A program made the position numbers and the translations under genes. Shown piece by piece: positions 16,036 through 23,771 of a DNA stretch of 64,000 nt (positions within the stretch are counted from its first letter, which is position 1; each line of letters begins with the position of its first letter). The notes beneath the pieces are model-generated. The model saw nothing but the letters and a program-made list of their open reading frames with translations, made no database searches and was not told the origin of the DNA. Source of the stretch: Conexibacter stalactiti (lineage in GTDB: Bacteria; Actinomycetota; Thermoleophilia; Solirubrobacterales; Solirubrobacteraceae). The stretch lies in the NCBI RefSeq assembly GCF_035967765.1, contig NZ_JAYWIT010000022.1; one strand, written 5' to 3'.

Positions 16036-17307
16036 CTAGTCGCCGGCCAGCCGCGCGCGCAGCTCGACGACGCGCGCGGCCGACTCGGCGACGCGGGCGC
16101 GGATCGCCGGGTCGGCGCGGGCGGCGGCGATCAGCGCCTCGCGCGCGAGCGGGAAGGAGCCCGGCCCGGTCAGCAGCAGCAGGTCGTTGCCGGCGGCGAG
16201 CGAGCGGACCGCGGCGAGGCCGACGTCGGCGTCGCCGGGCGTCGCGGCGTCGACCGCCTCGGCCTCCAGCGAGTCGGTCATCGCGACGCCGTCGAAGCCG
16301 AGCCGCTCGCGCAGCAGGCCGGTCACGATCGCGCGCGACTGCGAGGCGATGCGGTCGCCGTCGATCCGCGGGTAGCGGGCATGACCGACCATCACGATCC
16401 GCGCGCCGGCGTCGAACGCGGCGCGGTAGGGCACCAGCTCGCTGGCGTCGAGCTGCGCGACGCCGCGCCCGATCGAGGCGCTGCCGAAGTCGGTGTTCTG
16501 CGTCGCGGCGCCGACGCCGGGGAAGTGCTTGGGCGTCGACTCGATCCCCGCTCTGCGGTAGGCGCCGACGGCCGCGGCGACCGAGGCCGCGACGGCGCTC
16601 GCATCGCCGGGGAAGGCGCGGCTGGCCATGAACGATCCGGCCGTCTCGGCGACGTCGGCGACCGGTCCGAGCGTGACGTTGACGCCGACGTCGCGCAGCG
16701 CGGCGGCGGTCGTGCGCGCGCTGCGGCGGGCGGCGGCCGGCGTCGGCTGCCCGGCCTGGCCGGTCTGCGGCGGCGCGAACGCGAGCGTGCGGATCTCGCC
16801 GCCCTCCTGGTCGAGGCTGACGATCGCATCGCCGCCGGCGGCGCGCTGGAGGCTGGCGCTGAGCGCCCGCACCGACGCGGCCGACGGCGCGTTGCCGCCG
16901 AACAGGATCGCCCCGGATGCTCTGCCCGCGCGCAAGGCATCGGTCGCGTAGGAGGGCGCGGTCGTCCCGGAGAAGGAGATCACCAGCAGCTGCCCGACCT
17001 GGCGCGGCAGTGCCATCCGCGCGACGCGCGCTCTCGCCCGCTCGGCGGCGGTCGGGGGCGCGGCGGGCGCGCTGTCATCGGCGCTTCGGTCGCCATCCGC
17101 CCCGTCGCCGTCGGCGCCCGGAGCGCCGTCGCCGGCCGCCCGCCCGTCGCCGGTCGTCGCGGGCGCGCCGGCCTGCGTCGTCCCCTCGTCCTCCCCACCG
17201 CCCGCGCCGACGGCGACCCCGGCGACGAGCGCGAGCAGGGCGAGCAACAGCAGCGCCAGCCGGCGCCGCCGGATCGCGGTCGGACCGTGGGAGGAGCGGC
17301 GAGGCAT
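16036..17307 (-). CDS. Exported glycoside hydrolase family 3 protein (beta-N-acetylhexosaminidase-like)
   Basis: A 423-residue exported or membrane-anchored GH3 enzyme related to NagZ, expected to remove beta-linked GlcNAc from peptidoglycan or other glycans. Arg-rich N-terminus, hydrophobic segment (about 16-36), Asp/Gly-rich linker (to about 80), then the barrel: GGEIRTLAF, GVNVTLGPVADVAE, STPKHFPGVGAATQNTD and VAMTDSLEAEAV, whose Asp is the expected nucleophile. The KHFPG(V)G loop lacks the H that forms the NagZ Asp-His dyad (GHG), so acid catalysis may differ. The ATG 17307 follows a TAGGGT box by 7 nt. Divergent from the UspA-like gene. Confidence 0.85.
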   Translation of the reverse strand: MPRRSSHGPTAIRRRRLALLLLALLALVAGVAVGAGGGEDEGTTQAGAPATTGDGRAAGDGAPGADGDGADGDRSADDSAPAAPPTAAERARARVARMALPRQVGQLLVISFSGTTAPSYATDALRAGRASGAILFGGNAPSAASVRALSASLQRAAGGDAIVSLDQEGGEIRTLAFAPPQTGQAGQPTPAAARRSARTTAAALRDVGVNVTLGPVADVAETAGSFMASRAFPGDASAVAASVAAAVGAYRRAGIESTPKHFPGVGAATQNTDFGSASIGRGVAQLDASELVPYRAAFDAGARIVMVGHARYPRIDGDRIASQSRAIVTGLLRERLGFDGVAMTDSLEAEAVDAATPGDADVGLAAVRSLAAGNDLLLLTGPGSFPLAREALIAAARADPAIRARVAESAARVVELRARLAGD

Positions 17308-17314
17308 GACCTGG

Positions 17315-17379
17315 ACCCTATGGGTTGCAAAGAGACGCTGCGGTCTGTCACTTTTCCGCTGTTCCCGGTCGGGCACAAT
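17315..17379. promoter_or_regulatory. Divergent promoters of the GH3 and UspA-like genes
   Basis: On the minus strand TAGGGT (17320-17315) lies 7 nt before ATG 17307. On the plus strand CACAAT (17374-17379) lies 6 nt before ATG 17386; that spacer is ggaggc, too close to act as a normal ribosome site. Both fit leaderless starts. Confidence 0.4.
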
Positions 17380-17385
17380 GGAGGC

Positions 17386-17964
17386 ATGAGCGCGAGTGCG
17401 AGATCGGTCGAAGAGGTCGGAGCCGTGAGCCGCGAGGCGGTCGACGCCGCGCGCGAGCCACGCCGCGAGCTGACCGAGCTGGCCGCGCGCAACGTGCTCG
17501 TCGCGGTCGACGGGACGCCGGAGGCATGGGACGCGGTCGGGCTCGGCGTGCAGATCGTGCGCGCGACGAGGGGCCGGCTGACGCTGCTGACCGTCGTGGT
17601 GCCCGCGCCCGCGTGGACGCAGGTCGGGCTCTTCGCGCCGCCGGCCGACGGCAGCGCCGAGCGCGCCGCCGAGCAGCGTCTGCGCGAGCTGGCCGACGCG
17701 ATCCCCTCCGACCTGCCGGTCACCACCCAGCTGCTCCACGGCGACGCCGCGCACCTGATCGCACAGCGCGCCGAGGAGGGCAACCACGACCTCGTCGTGC
17801 TCGCCGCGCACGAGCACGGGCCGATCGGCGCCGCGATCGAATCGGTCCAACGGCGGCTGCTGAAGTGCACCCGCGTCCCGGTGCTGGCGATCCGCCGCCC
17901 GCAGCGCGCCGACGCGCCCGACTGCGGCGACCCGCCGCCGGGCGCGGCCCCGAAACCCGCCTAG
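17386..17964 (+). CDS. Universal stress protein (UspA) family protein
   Basis: A 192-residue cytosolic protein with one USP domain. After about 35 charged residues come NVLVAVDGTPEAWDAVGLGV and LTLLTVVVPAP. The C-terminal nucleotide-binding region LVVLAAHEHGPIGAAIESVQ is a variant of the usual G-x2-G-x9-G(S/T) loop: glycines are sparse, so ATP binding is uncertain. Function is presumably stress-related signalling. Its TAG stop shares a CTAG tetramer with the convergent RidA-like gene (17961-17964). AGA is nearly absent here, unlike in neighbouring exported proteins. Confidence 0.82.
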   Translation: MSASARSVEEVGAVSREAVDAAREPRRELTELAARNVLVAVDGTPEAWDAVGLGVQIVRATRGRLTLLTVVVPAPAWTQVGLFAPPADGSAERAAEQRLRELADAIPSDLPVTTQLLHGDAAHLIAQRAEEGNHDLVVLAAHEHGPIGAAIESVQRRLLKCTRVPVLAIRRPQRADAPDCGDPPPGAAPKPA

Positions 17965-18692
17965 CGGCCCCACCCCCCGCCGTGGCCGCCGCCGCGCTCG
18001 TTCTTGAAGCGCGCGACCGCCTCGACCTCGACCAGCCACCCCGCCGACGGCAGGCTCGCGACCTCCAGCGCCGTGCGCGACGGCCGCACCGGGTTGACGA
18101 CCAGCGGCGGCCCCGGCTCGCCGCTCCCGCGCGGCTGCGGCAGCGTCGCGCCGGTCTGCAGGTCGACGTTGGCGAAGAACTGCCGGTAGGCGCGGTTGAG
18201 GCCGGCGAAGTCCATCGCCGGCTGGCCGGGCGCGTTGTCGAGGAAGATCCGCAGCGTGATCACGTCACGCGGGGACAGGCCGACCGTCGCGAGGTTGTCG
18301 GTGATCCGCGCGAAGGCGTTCATCGCCTGCGCCTCGGTGATCGTCACGCCCGGCGTCAGCGTCCCGCCGGGGAACTGCGCCGGGTCGACGAACCGCTCCG
18401 GCGTGCCCGCCGGCGCTGCGGCGTTGAGCCCCGCCGGGCCGATCCCGCTGGAGAAGTAGAGCCCGACCTCGCTGCCGACCGAGACGCCGTTGGAGATGAA
18501 CGGGTTCGCCTGGTCGGTCGCGACGTTGTGGATCACTTCGTCGTCATCGGGCGGAGGTGCGCTCGGGCGCGGTCTCGACCCGCCGCTGAAGTCCCACCCG
18601 GGCGCCAACCCGGCGCCGTGCGCGACGACGCCGGCGGCGAAGGTGAGCGACAGCAGCGCGGCGAGCGCGAGGGCGAGACGCAGGCGGCTCAT
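17961..18692 (-). CDS. Exported RidA/YjgF-like protein
   Basis: A 243-residue protein with a Sec signal (MSRLRLALALAALLSLTFAA) and a RidA-fold body: VGLYFSSGIGPAG, ITEAQAMNAFARITDNLATVGLSPRDVITLRIFL, NRAYRQFFANVD, SRTALEVASLP and the final VEVEAVARF. RidA enzymes hydrolyse imines or enamines; the canonical catalytic Arg would lie near SRTALEV. RidA proteins are normally cytosolic and about 130 residues, so export and the long insert (AAAPAGTPERFVDPAQFPGG) are unusual. The ATG overlaps the stop of the amine oxidase gene (ATGA), so the two are coupled. It ends Gly/His-rich. Confidence 0.85.
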   Translation of the reverse strand: MSRLRLALALAALLSLTFAAGVVAHGAGLAPGWDFSGGSRPRPSAPPPDDDEVIHNVATDQANPFISNGVSVGSEVGLYFSSGIGPAGLNAAAPAGTPERFVDPAQFPGGTLTPGVTITEAQAMNAFARITDNLATVGLSPRDVITLRIFLDNAPGQPAMDFAGLNRAYRQFFANVDLQTGATLPQPRGSGEPGPPLVVNPVRPSRTALEVASLPSAGWLVEVEAVARFKNERGGGHGGGWGR

Positions 18693-20356
18693 CCGTTCAC
18701 CGCCCGCGCGTGCAGCTCCCGCACGACCTTGCGCGCCGACTCGATCGCCCCTGCCTGCCAGGCGATGTAGTAGCTGAGGTGGTCGCCGGCGAACCAGACG
18801 TTGCCGTCCGGCGCCAGCAGGCGGTCGTAGTGACCGCTCGTGCGCGACGGCCACGAGACCCAGCCGCCCTCGCTGTATCTGATCTTCTGCCAAGCGACCG
18901 AGAACGAGCTCGCCAGCTCGCGCTCATAGGAGTCGCCGTGGATCTTCTTCCCCTGCGCGACGGCGCGCGCGAGCCGTCCCTCCGGCGGCAGGTCGCCGTA
19001 CGCGACGGCGTTGGCGCCGAAGTTGTAGTAGCCGACGATCGTGCCGCGCTCGCCGAGGTAGCCGTACGACGGGTACCAGATCGTCGACAGGTCCATGTTC
19101 GTGTTCGTGATCCCGCCGATCAGCTTCTCGTCCTCCTCCCAGAAGCGCCGCCGGTACTCGAGCGCGATCTTGCCGACGGAGTTGGGCACCGCATACGCGA
19201 GCGCCTCTCTGACCGGCGCGGAGAAGTTGCTCGTCACGTTCTTGAGGACCTGTGGCGGAACGGTGCAGACGGCGTAGTCGCCGCGCAGCACGCGCGGCCG
19301 CCAGCCGCGCTGCTCGCCGACGGTCACTTCGACGCCGTCGGGCGTGTTGACGATCTCGCTGACGGGCGTGCCGTAGAGGATCTGCCCGCCTTGGCGCTGG
19401 ACCGCTCTCGCCAGCGCGTATGGGATCTGGTCCATTCCGCCGACCGGCTGGAACATCAGCATCGCCTGGTCGTAGGAGAACTCGAACGAGAAGTAGTTGC
19501 CGACCTGGCTCTGCAGCACGTCAGTCAGCGAGAACGGCGGACCGAGGACGTCGCCCTCCTGGGTTCCGGCGCCCGGGTCGAGCGTGTAGCCGCGACGCGA
19601 GCCGCCCGTGTAGGCGTACGAGCCGGCGGGGTCGCCCGCTCTTCTGGCCCCGATCGCGCCGAAGTTGCGCAGGAACGCGATCAGCCGGTCTCTGTCCTCG
19701 GCGGTCAGGCGGCCGTCGAGCGCGCCCTGGTCGGTCGACTTCGCCAGCAGCTCGGAGACGTAGCCGTAGACGTCGGCCTTCGCGGTGCGGTGACGGATTC
19801 TCTGCCCGCTGAGCCCGCCGACCTCCTCCTGGTAGTAGTAGGCATCCTCGTTGGCGTTCGTGAAGACCTCGATCGGGACGCCCAGCTCGCGGCAGTAGTC
19901 GACCGTCACCATGTGCTGCGCCAGCCGTGCCGGCCCCGCGTTGAGGTACTGGCCGTCGCTGAAGCGGGCTCGCTGCGGGCTGCCGCCGAGCTCGGTCTCG
20001 ACGGTGCCGCCGCGCACCGTCCAGTTGCGCCCGCCGGGCCGCTCGCGCGCCTCCACGAGCGTCACGCGGTAGCCGGCCTTGCCGAGCTCGTAGGCGGTCA
20101 CGAGCCCGGCGATGCCGGCGCCGAGCACGAGCACCCTTCTGCGGCCGCCATGGCCGCGCAAGCCGAAGTCCGACGCCGACGGGGGCTGCCACGCCCGCGT
20201 CTCGGCGGCCCACGCGGCCGGCGCGTTGGTCGGCGAGGCGACCAGGCCGAGCGCGTCCATCGTGGTGTAGAGCGCGCCGGCGCCCCCGGCCAGTCCGACC
20301 TTCGTCAGGAAGTCACGCCGCCGCATGGGCGGGATCGTCGAATCCGCGTCTGACAC
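18689..20356 (-). CDS. Tat-exported flavin monoamine oxidase-like protein
   Basis: FAD-dependent amine oxidase, 555 residues, expected to oxidise an amine or amino acid to an imine outside the cytoplasm. The GTG 20356 has a good ribosome site (tggaggactc); ATG 20326 is the alternative and begins right at the twin-arginine motif RRRDFLTKVG (12-21). FAD-binding: VLGAGIAGLVTAYELGKAGY (78-97), Glu102, RPGGR (106-110), and the C-terminal WFAGDHLSYYIAWQAGAIES. The RidA-like gene downstream overlaps its stop, a logical pairing because RidA hydrolyses imines. The promoter region is shared with a LAL regulator at 20540, with a perfect dyad at 20431-20448. Confidence 0.9.
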   Translation of the reverse strand: MSDADSTIPPMRRRDFLTKVGLAGGAGALYTTMDALGLVASPTNAPAAWAAETRAWQPPSASDFGLRGHGGRRRVLVLGAGIAGLVTAYELGKAGYRVTLVEARERPGGRNWTVRGGTVETELGGSPQRARFSDGQYLNAGPARLAQHMVTVDYCRELGVPIEVFTNANEDAYYYQEEVGGLSGQRIRHRTAKADVYGYVSELLAKSTDQGALDGRLTAEDRDRLIAFLRNFGAIGARRAGDPAGSYAYTGGSRRGYTLDPGAGTQEGDVLGPPFSLTDVLQSQVGNYFSFEFSYDQAMLMFQPVGGMDQIPYALARAVQRQGGQILYGTPVSEIVNTPDGVEVTVGEQRGWRPRVLRGDYAVCTVPPQVLKNVTSNFSAPVREALAYAVPNSVGKIALEYRRRFWEEDEKLIGGITNTNMDLSTIWYPSYGYLGERGTIVGYYNFGANAVAYGDLPPEGRLARAVAQGKKIHGDSYERELASSFSVAWQKIRYSEGGWVSWPSRTSGHYDRLLAPDGNVWFAGDHLSYYIAWQAGAIESARKVVRELHARAVNG

Positions 20357-20430
20357 GAGTCCTCCAGTGGGTAGCGACCGGCCCGCAGTCTCGCCAGCGG
20401 AGGCCGGCGCGGACATGGCCATCGGGCATG

Positions 20431-20448
20431 ACGAACGCAAGCGTTCGT
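20431..20448. promoter_or_regulatory. Perfect 18-bp dyad in a divergent promoter region
   Basis: acgaacgc-aa-gcgttcgt, 8-bp perfect arms with a 2-bp centre, in the 183-bp gap between the amine oxidase gene (leftward) and the LAL regulator gene (rightward). The geometry is typical of a dimeric repressor site such as a TetR-family operator; the regulator is unknown. Confidence 0.5.
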
Positions 20449-20525
20449 GCGCCAGCCGTCTCGTTTCGAGCGGGCGCCGGAGGGGTTGCCTCCAAACCTT
20501 CCTCATCCCTCGCCGCGCGGGCGCA

Positions 20526-20531
20526 TACGAT
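20526..20531 (+). promoter_or_regulatory. -10 box (TACGAT) of LAL regulator 1
   Basis: TACGAT lies 8 nt before ATG 20540 and decides the start over upstream in-frame codons; predicted leaderless transcript. Confidence 0.45.
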
Positions 20532-20539
20532 CCGGTGTG

Positions 20540-23428
20540 ATGACCGCTGAGCTGCCCAACGCGCCACGTCCCGTCGGCGAGCCGCTGGTCGAGCGCGAAC
20601 GCGAGCTGGCGCTGCTGCGCAGCCTGCTCGCCGAGGCGCTCGCGGGCGACGCGCGCGTGGCGCTGATCGAAGGGCAGGCGGGGATCGGCAAGAGCCGTCT
20701 GCTGGCTGAGCTGCGCAGCGAGGCGACCGCGGCGACGCCGGCCGTGCGCGTCTGCTCGGCGCGCGCGAGCGAGCTGGAGCGCGAGCTGCCGTTCGGCGTC
20801 GTGCGGCAGCTGTTCGAGCCGCTGCTGGCGCAGCCCGGCGCCGAGCGCTGGCTCACCGGCGCGGCCGCGAGCGCGCTGCCGGTCGTCAGCTCGATCGCCG
20901 AACCGGCCTCCGGTGAGGCGCCGCAGGACCCCTCCTTCGCCGTGCTGCACGGCCTCCACTGGCTCGTCGTCAACCTCGCCGCCGACGGCCCGCTCGTGCT
21001 CGCGATCGACGACCTGCACTGGTGCGACCGGCCGTCGCTGCGCTTCCTCGCCTACCTGCTGCGGCGGCTGGAGCAGCTGCCGGTGCTGGTCGCCGCGACC
21101 ATGCGCGTCAACGAGCCCGGCAGCGACGCGGCGATCCTCGGCGAGATCGCGCACGACCCGGCCGCCGTCGCCGTGCGGCCCGGTCCGCTCAGCCGCGCGG
21201 GCGTGCGGGCGCTCGTGCGCGCGCGCCTGCGCGACGACGCCGACGACCGCTTCTGCGACGCCTGCGGCGAGGTCACCGGCGGCAACCCGCTGCTGCTGCG
21301 CCAGCTGCTCGTCGGGCTCGCCGCCGACGGCGTCGAGCCGACCGCGGCGGGCGCCGCGCTCGTCCACGACGTCGGCCCGCGCGCCGTCTCGCGCACGGTG
21401 CTGCTGAGCCTCGCGCGGCTGCCGCCGGGCGCCGCCGCGGTCGCGCGCGCGGTCGCGGTGCTCGGCGAGAGCGCCGACGTGCGCGCGCTCGCGGCGCTCG
21501 CGCAGCTCGACGAGGCGGACGTCGGCGCCGCCGCGACCACGCTCGTGCGCGCCGACCTGCTGCAACCCGAGCCGCCGCTCGCGTTCGTCCACCCGCTCGT
21601 GCGCGAGGCGGTGTACCAGGAGCTGGGGCACGCCCAGCGCGAGCAGCAGCACGCGCGCGCCGCCGCGCTGCTGCGCGACGCAGGCGCGCCGGCTGAGCAC
21701 GTCGCGCAGCAGCTGCTGGCGGTCAATCCGCGCGGCGAGCAGTGGGCGGTGCAGCAGCTCCACGACGCCGCCCGCTCGGCGCTGCGCAAGGGCGCGCCCG
21801 ACAGCGCCGCGACCTACCTGCGCCGCGCGCTGGAGGAGCCGCCGGCGCCGCAGCTGCTGCCGCAGACGCTGTTCGAGCTGGGCGTGACGGAGGCGCTGAC
21901 GAGCGGCCCGGCCGCCACCGCCCACCTGCGCGCCGCCTACGAAGGCTTCAGCGAGCCCGGCGCGCGCGGACATGCCGCCGTGATCTACGCGCGCACGCGG
22001 CTGTTCACCGGCTCGCCGCGCGCCGCCGGCGAGCTGGCCGAGGCGGCCGCCGCCGAGCTGCCGGACGAGTTCGTCGACCTCAGACAGGCGCTCGGCGCGA
22101 TCGGCGCCGTCGCCTACAGCAGCGGCGCGGCCGACTGGCCGGCGGCCGGGCGCGCGCTCGGCCCGTTCCTCGACAGACGCGTCGGTGACGGCCCCGGCGC
22201 GAAGATGGCCGCCGCGATGGCCGGCTTCGTGCGCGCCGTCAGCGGCCAGATCGACGCCGCGGAGGGCGCGACGCTGGCGCGCGAGGCGCTCGCTGGCGGC
22301 GAGCTGATCCCCTACGACGGCAACCACGTCGGCGTCGGGACGATGTTCCTGCTCGCGCTCGCCGACGACGACGAGGCGCTCGCCGACCTCGACGCCAAAC
22401 GCGCGTGGGCGCACGCCCACGGCTCGATCTTCGGCGTGATGGGCACGAACCTGTGGGGCGGCTGGGTGCTGCTGCACCGCGGCGAGCTGCGCGCCGCCGA
22501 GGTCGAGGAGCGTCGCTCGCTGGAGCTGCAGACCGCCTGGCAGGAGACCGGCATCGGTCGCGCTTACGGGCTCGCGTTCCTGTCGGAGACGCTGATCGAG
22601 CGCGGCGACCTCGACGGCGCGCAGGGCGTGATCGACCAGCACACGCGCGGCCCGGCCGACGCCGAGGGCGGCCGCTTCGTGCTGCGCAGCACGATCCTGC
22701 TCGCGCTCGCGCGCGGCGACGGCGCGCGGGCGCTGGAGCTGGTCGCCGGCTACGGTCGCCGCGAGGGAGCGATCCTTCACCCCGCGTGGGAGCCGTGGCG
22801 CTCGCTGCAGGCGCGCGCGCTCGGCTTGCTGGGCCGCCACGACGAGGCGCTGGAGCTGCTCGAGCCGGAGCTGGAGGCCGCCCGCCGCTGGGGCGCGCCC
22901 GGCATCGTCGGCGCCGCCCTGCGGATACGCGGTGAGCTGCTGGCGGGCGCCAGCCGCGACGAGGCGGCCGAGCAGCAGCTGCGCGAGGCGGCCGCGCTGC
23001 TGGCCGGCTCGACGCGTCGGCTGGAGCAGGCGAAGGCGCTCGCCGCGCTCGGCGAGCTGCTGCGCGAGCGCGGCGGCCCCGACGGTCGGGAGCAGGCGCG
23101 CGAGCCGCTGCGCGGCGCGCTCGCGCTGGCCGACGAGTGCGGCGCCGACGGGCTCGCCGAACGGGTCCGCACCGCGCTCGGCGCGATCGGCGCGCGGCCG
23201 CGGCGCGCGGCGATCGAAGGTGTGGCGGCGCTGACGGACAGCGAACGGCGCGTCGCCGAGCTCGCTGCGGCCGGCGACAGCAACCGCGCGATCGCCGCGA
23301 CGCTGCACGTCACCCCCAAGACCGTCGAGGTCCACCTGACCAACGCCTACCGCAAGCTGGGGATCCGCTCACGGCGCGAACTTGCAGGTTTCTTGGGGGA
23401 TCTCAGCCCCGCGGACGAGACCCCTTAG
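20540..23428 (+). CDS. Large LuxR-family transcriptional regulator (LAL type) 1
   Basis: A 962-residue ATP-dependent regulator. N-terminal P-loop domain: VERERELALLRSLL, Walker A GQAGIGKS (about 45-52), Walker B PLVLAIDDLHW. The long middle is an alpha-helical, TPR-like repeat region. The C-terminal LuxR helix-turn-helix reads LTDSERRVAELAAAGDSNRA, then TLHVTPKTVEVHL and KLGIRSRREL. LAL proteins bind a small inducer and ATP. The neighbouring amine oxidase/RidA operon is the most obvious target but this is unproven. It ends 71 bp before the small gene at 23499/23511. Confidence 0.92.
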   Translation: MTAELPNAPRPVGEPLVERERELALLRSLLAEALAGDARVALIEGQAGIGKSRLLAELRSEATAATPAVRVCSARASELERELPFGVVRQLFEPLLAQPGAERWLTGAAASALPVVSSIAEPASGEAPQDPSFAVLHGLHWLVVNLAADGPLVLAIDDLHWCDRPSLRFLAYLLRRLEQLPVLVAATMRVNEPGSDAAILGEIAHDPAAVAVRPGPLSRAGVRALVRARLRDDADDRFCDACGEVTGGNPLLLRQLLVGLAADGVEPTAAGAALVHDVGPRAVSRTVLLSLARLPPGAAAVARAVAVLGESADVRALAALAQLDEADVGAAATTLVRADLLQPEPPLAFVHPLVREAVYQELGHAQREQQHARAAALLRDAGAPAEHVAQQLLAVNPRGEQWAVQQLHDAARSALRKGAPDSAATYLRRALEEPPAPQLLPQTLFELGVTEALTSGPAATAHLRAAYEGFSEPGARGHAAVIYARTRLFTGSPRAAGELAEAAAAELPDEFVDLRQALGAIGAVAYSSGAADWPAAGRALGPFLDRRVGDGPGAKMAAAMAGFVRAVSGQIDAAEGATLAREALAGGELIPYDGNHVGVGTMFLLALADDDEALADLDAKRAWAHAHGSIFGVMGTNLWGGWVLLHRGELRAAEVEERRSLELQTAWQETGIGRAYGLAFLSETLIERGDLDGAQGVIDQHTRGPADAEGGRFVLRSTILLALARGDGARALELVAGYGRREGAILHPAWEPWRSLQARALGLLGRHDEALELLEPELEAARRWGAPGIVGAALRIRGELLAGASRDEAAEQQLREAAALLAGSTRRLEQAKALAALGELLRERGGPDGREQAREPLRGALALADECGADGLAERVRTALGAIGARPRRAAIEGVAALTDSERRVAELAAAGDSNRAIAATLHVTPKTVEVHLTNAYRKLGIRSRRELAGFLGDLSPADETP

Positions 23429-23429
23429 T

Positions 23430-23450
23430 CCCCTAGGGGCCAAAGTTTGG
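23430..23450. promoter_or_regulatory. Two abutting palindromes between LAL regulators
   Basis: cccctagggg (23430-23439, perfect 10-bp palindrome) is followed at once by ccaaagtttgg (23440-23450, perfect 11-bp palindrome). A longer arm pair gagacccc/ggggtctc surrounds them (near 23418-23425 and 23462-23469). The segment may be a terminator for the upstream regulator and/or an operator for the next transcription unit. Confidence 0.45.
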
Positions 23451-23510
23451 GGTCGCCGTCTCGGGGTCTCCTCGATGTGCGGGGCCGGGCGATCCCCGAT
23501 GCTCCGCAAC

Positions 23511-23771
23511 ATGGACCGCCCCACGCCCCTGACACTCACCCTCACGGTGCAGCTCCAGCTCGACGAGGATGCCTTCACCGGACGCGCCCTCGACGACCTC
23601 GGCGCCGACCGCGAGTTCAGCGGCTGGCTCGGTCTGATCGCCGCGATCGACGAGCTGATCGACACGGCGCCGGCACGCTCACGCGACGACCGCGATCACA
23701 ACGGCGGCACAAACGACGCCGACGACACCGACGCAGCTTCCGACGAGAGAGGCGTTGAGACCTCATGCTGA
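23511..23771 (+). CDS. Small acidic protein coupled to LAL regulator 2
   Basis: An 86-residue protein of no family I recognise (90 residues if the ATG at 23499 is used). The first half looks folded, with alternating beta-like (LTLTLTVQLQL) and helical (FSGWLGLIAAIDELIDTAP) segments. The second half is very acidic and disordered (DDRDHNGGTNDADDTDAAS). Its TGA overlaps the start region of LAL regulator 2 (ATG 23765 lies inside it; the alternative ATG 23771 forms a TGATG junction), so the two are translationally coupled. It may be a partner or modulator of that regulator; this is inference from position only. Confidence 0.55.
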   Translation: MDRPTPLTLTLTVQLQLDEDAFTGRALDDLGADREFSGWLGLIAAIDELIDTAPARSRDDRDHNGGTNDADDTDAASDERGVETSC

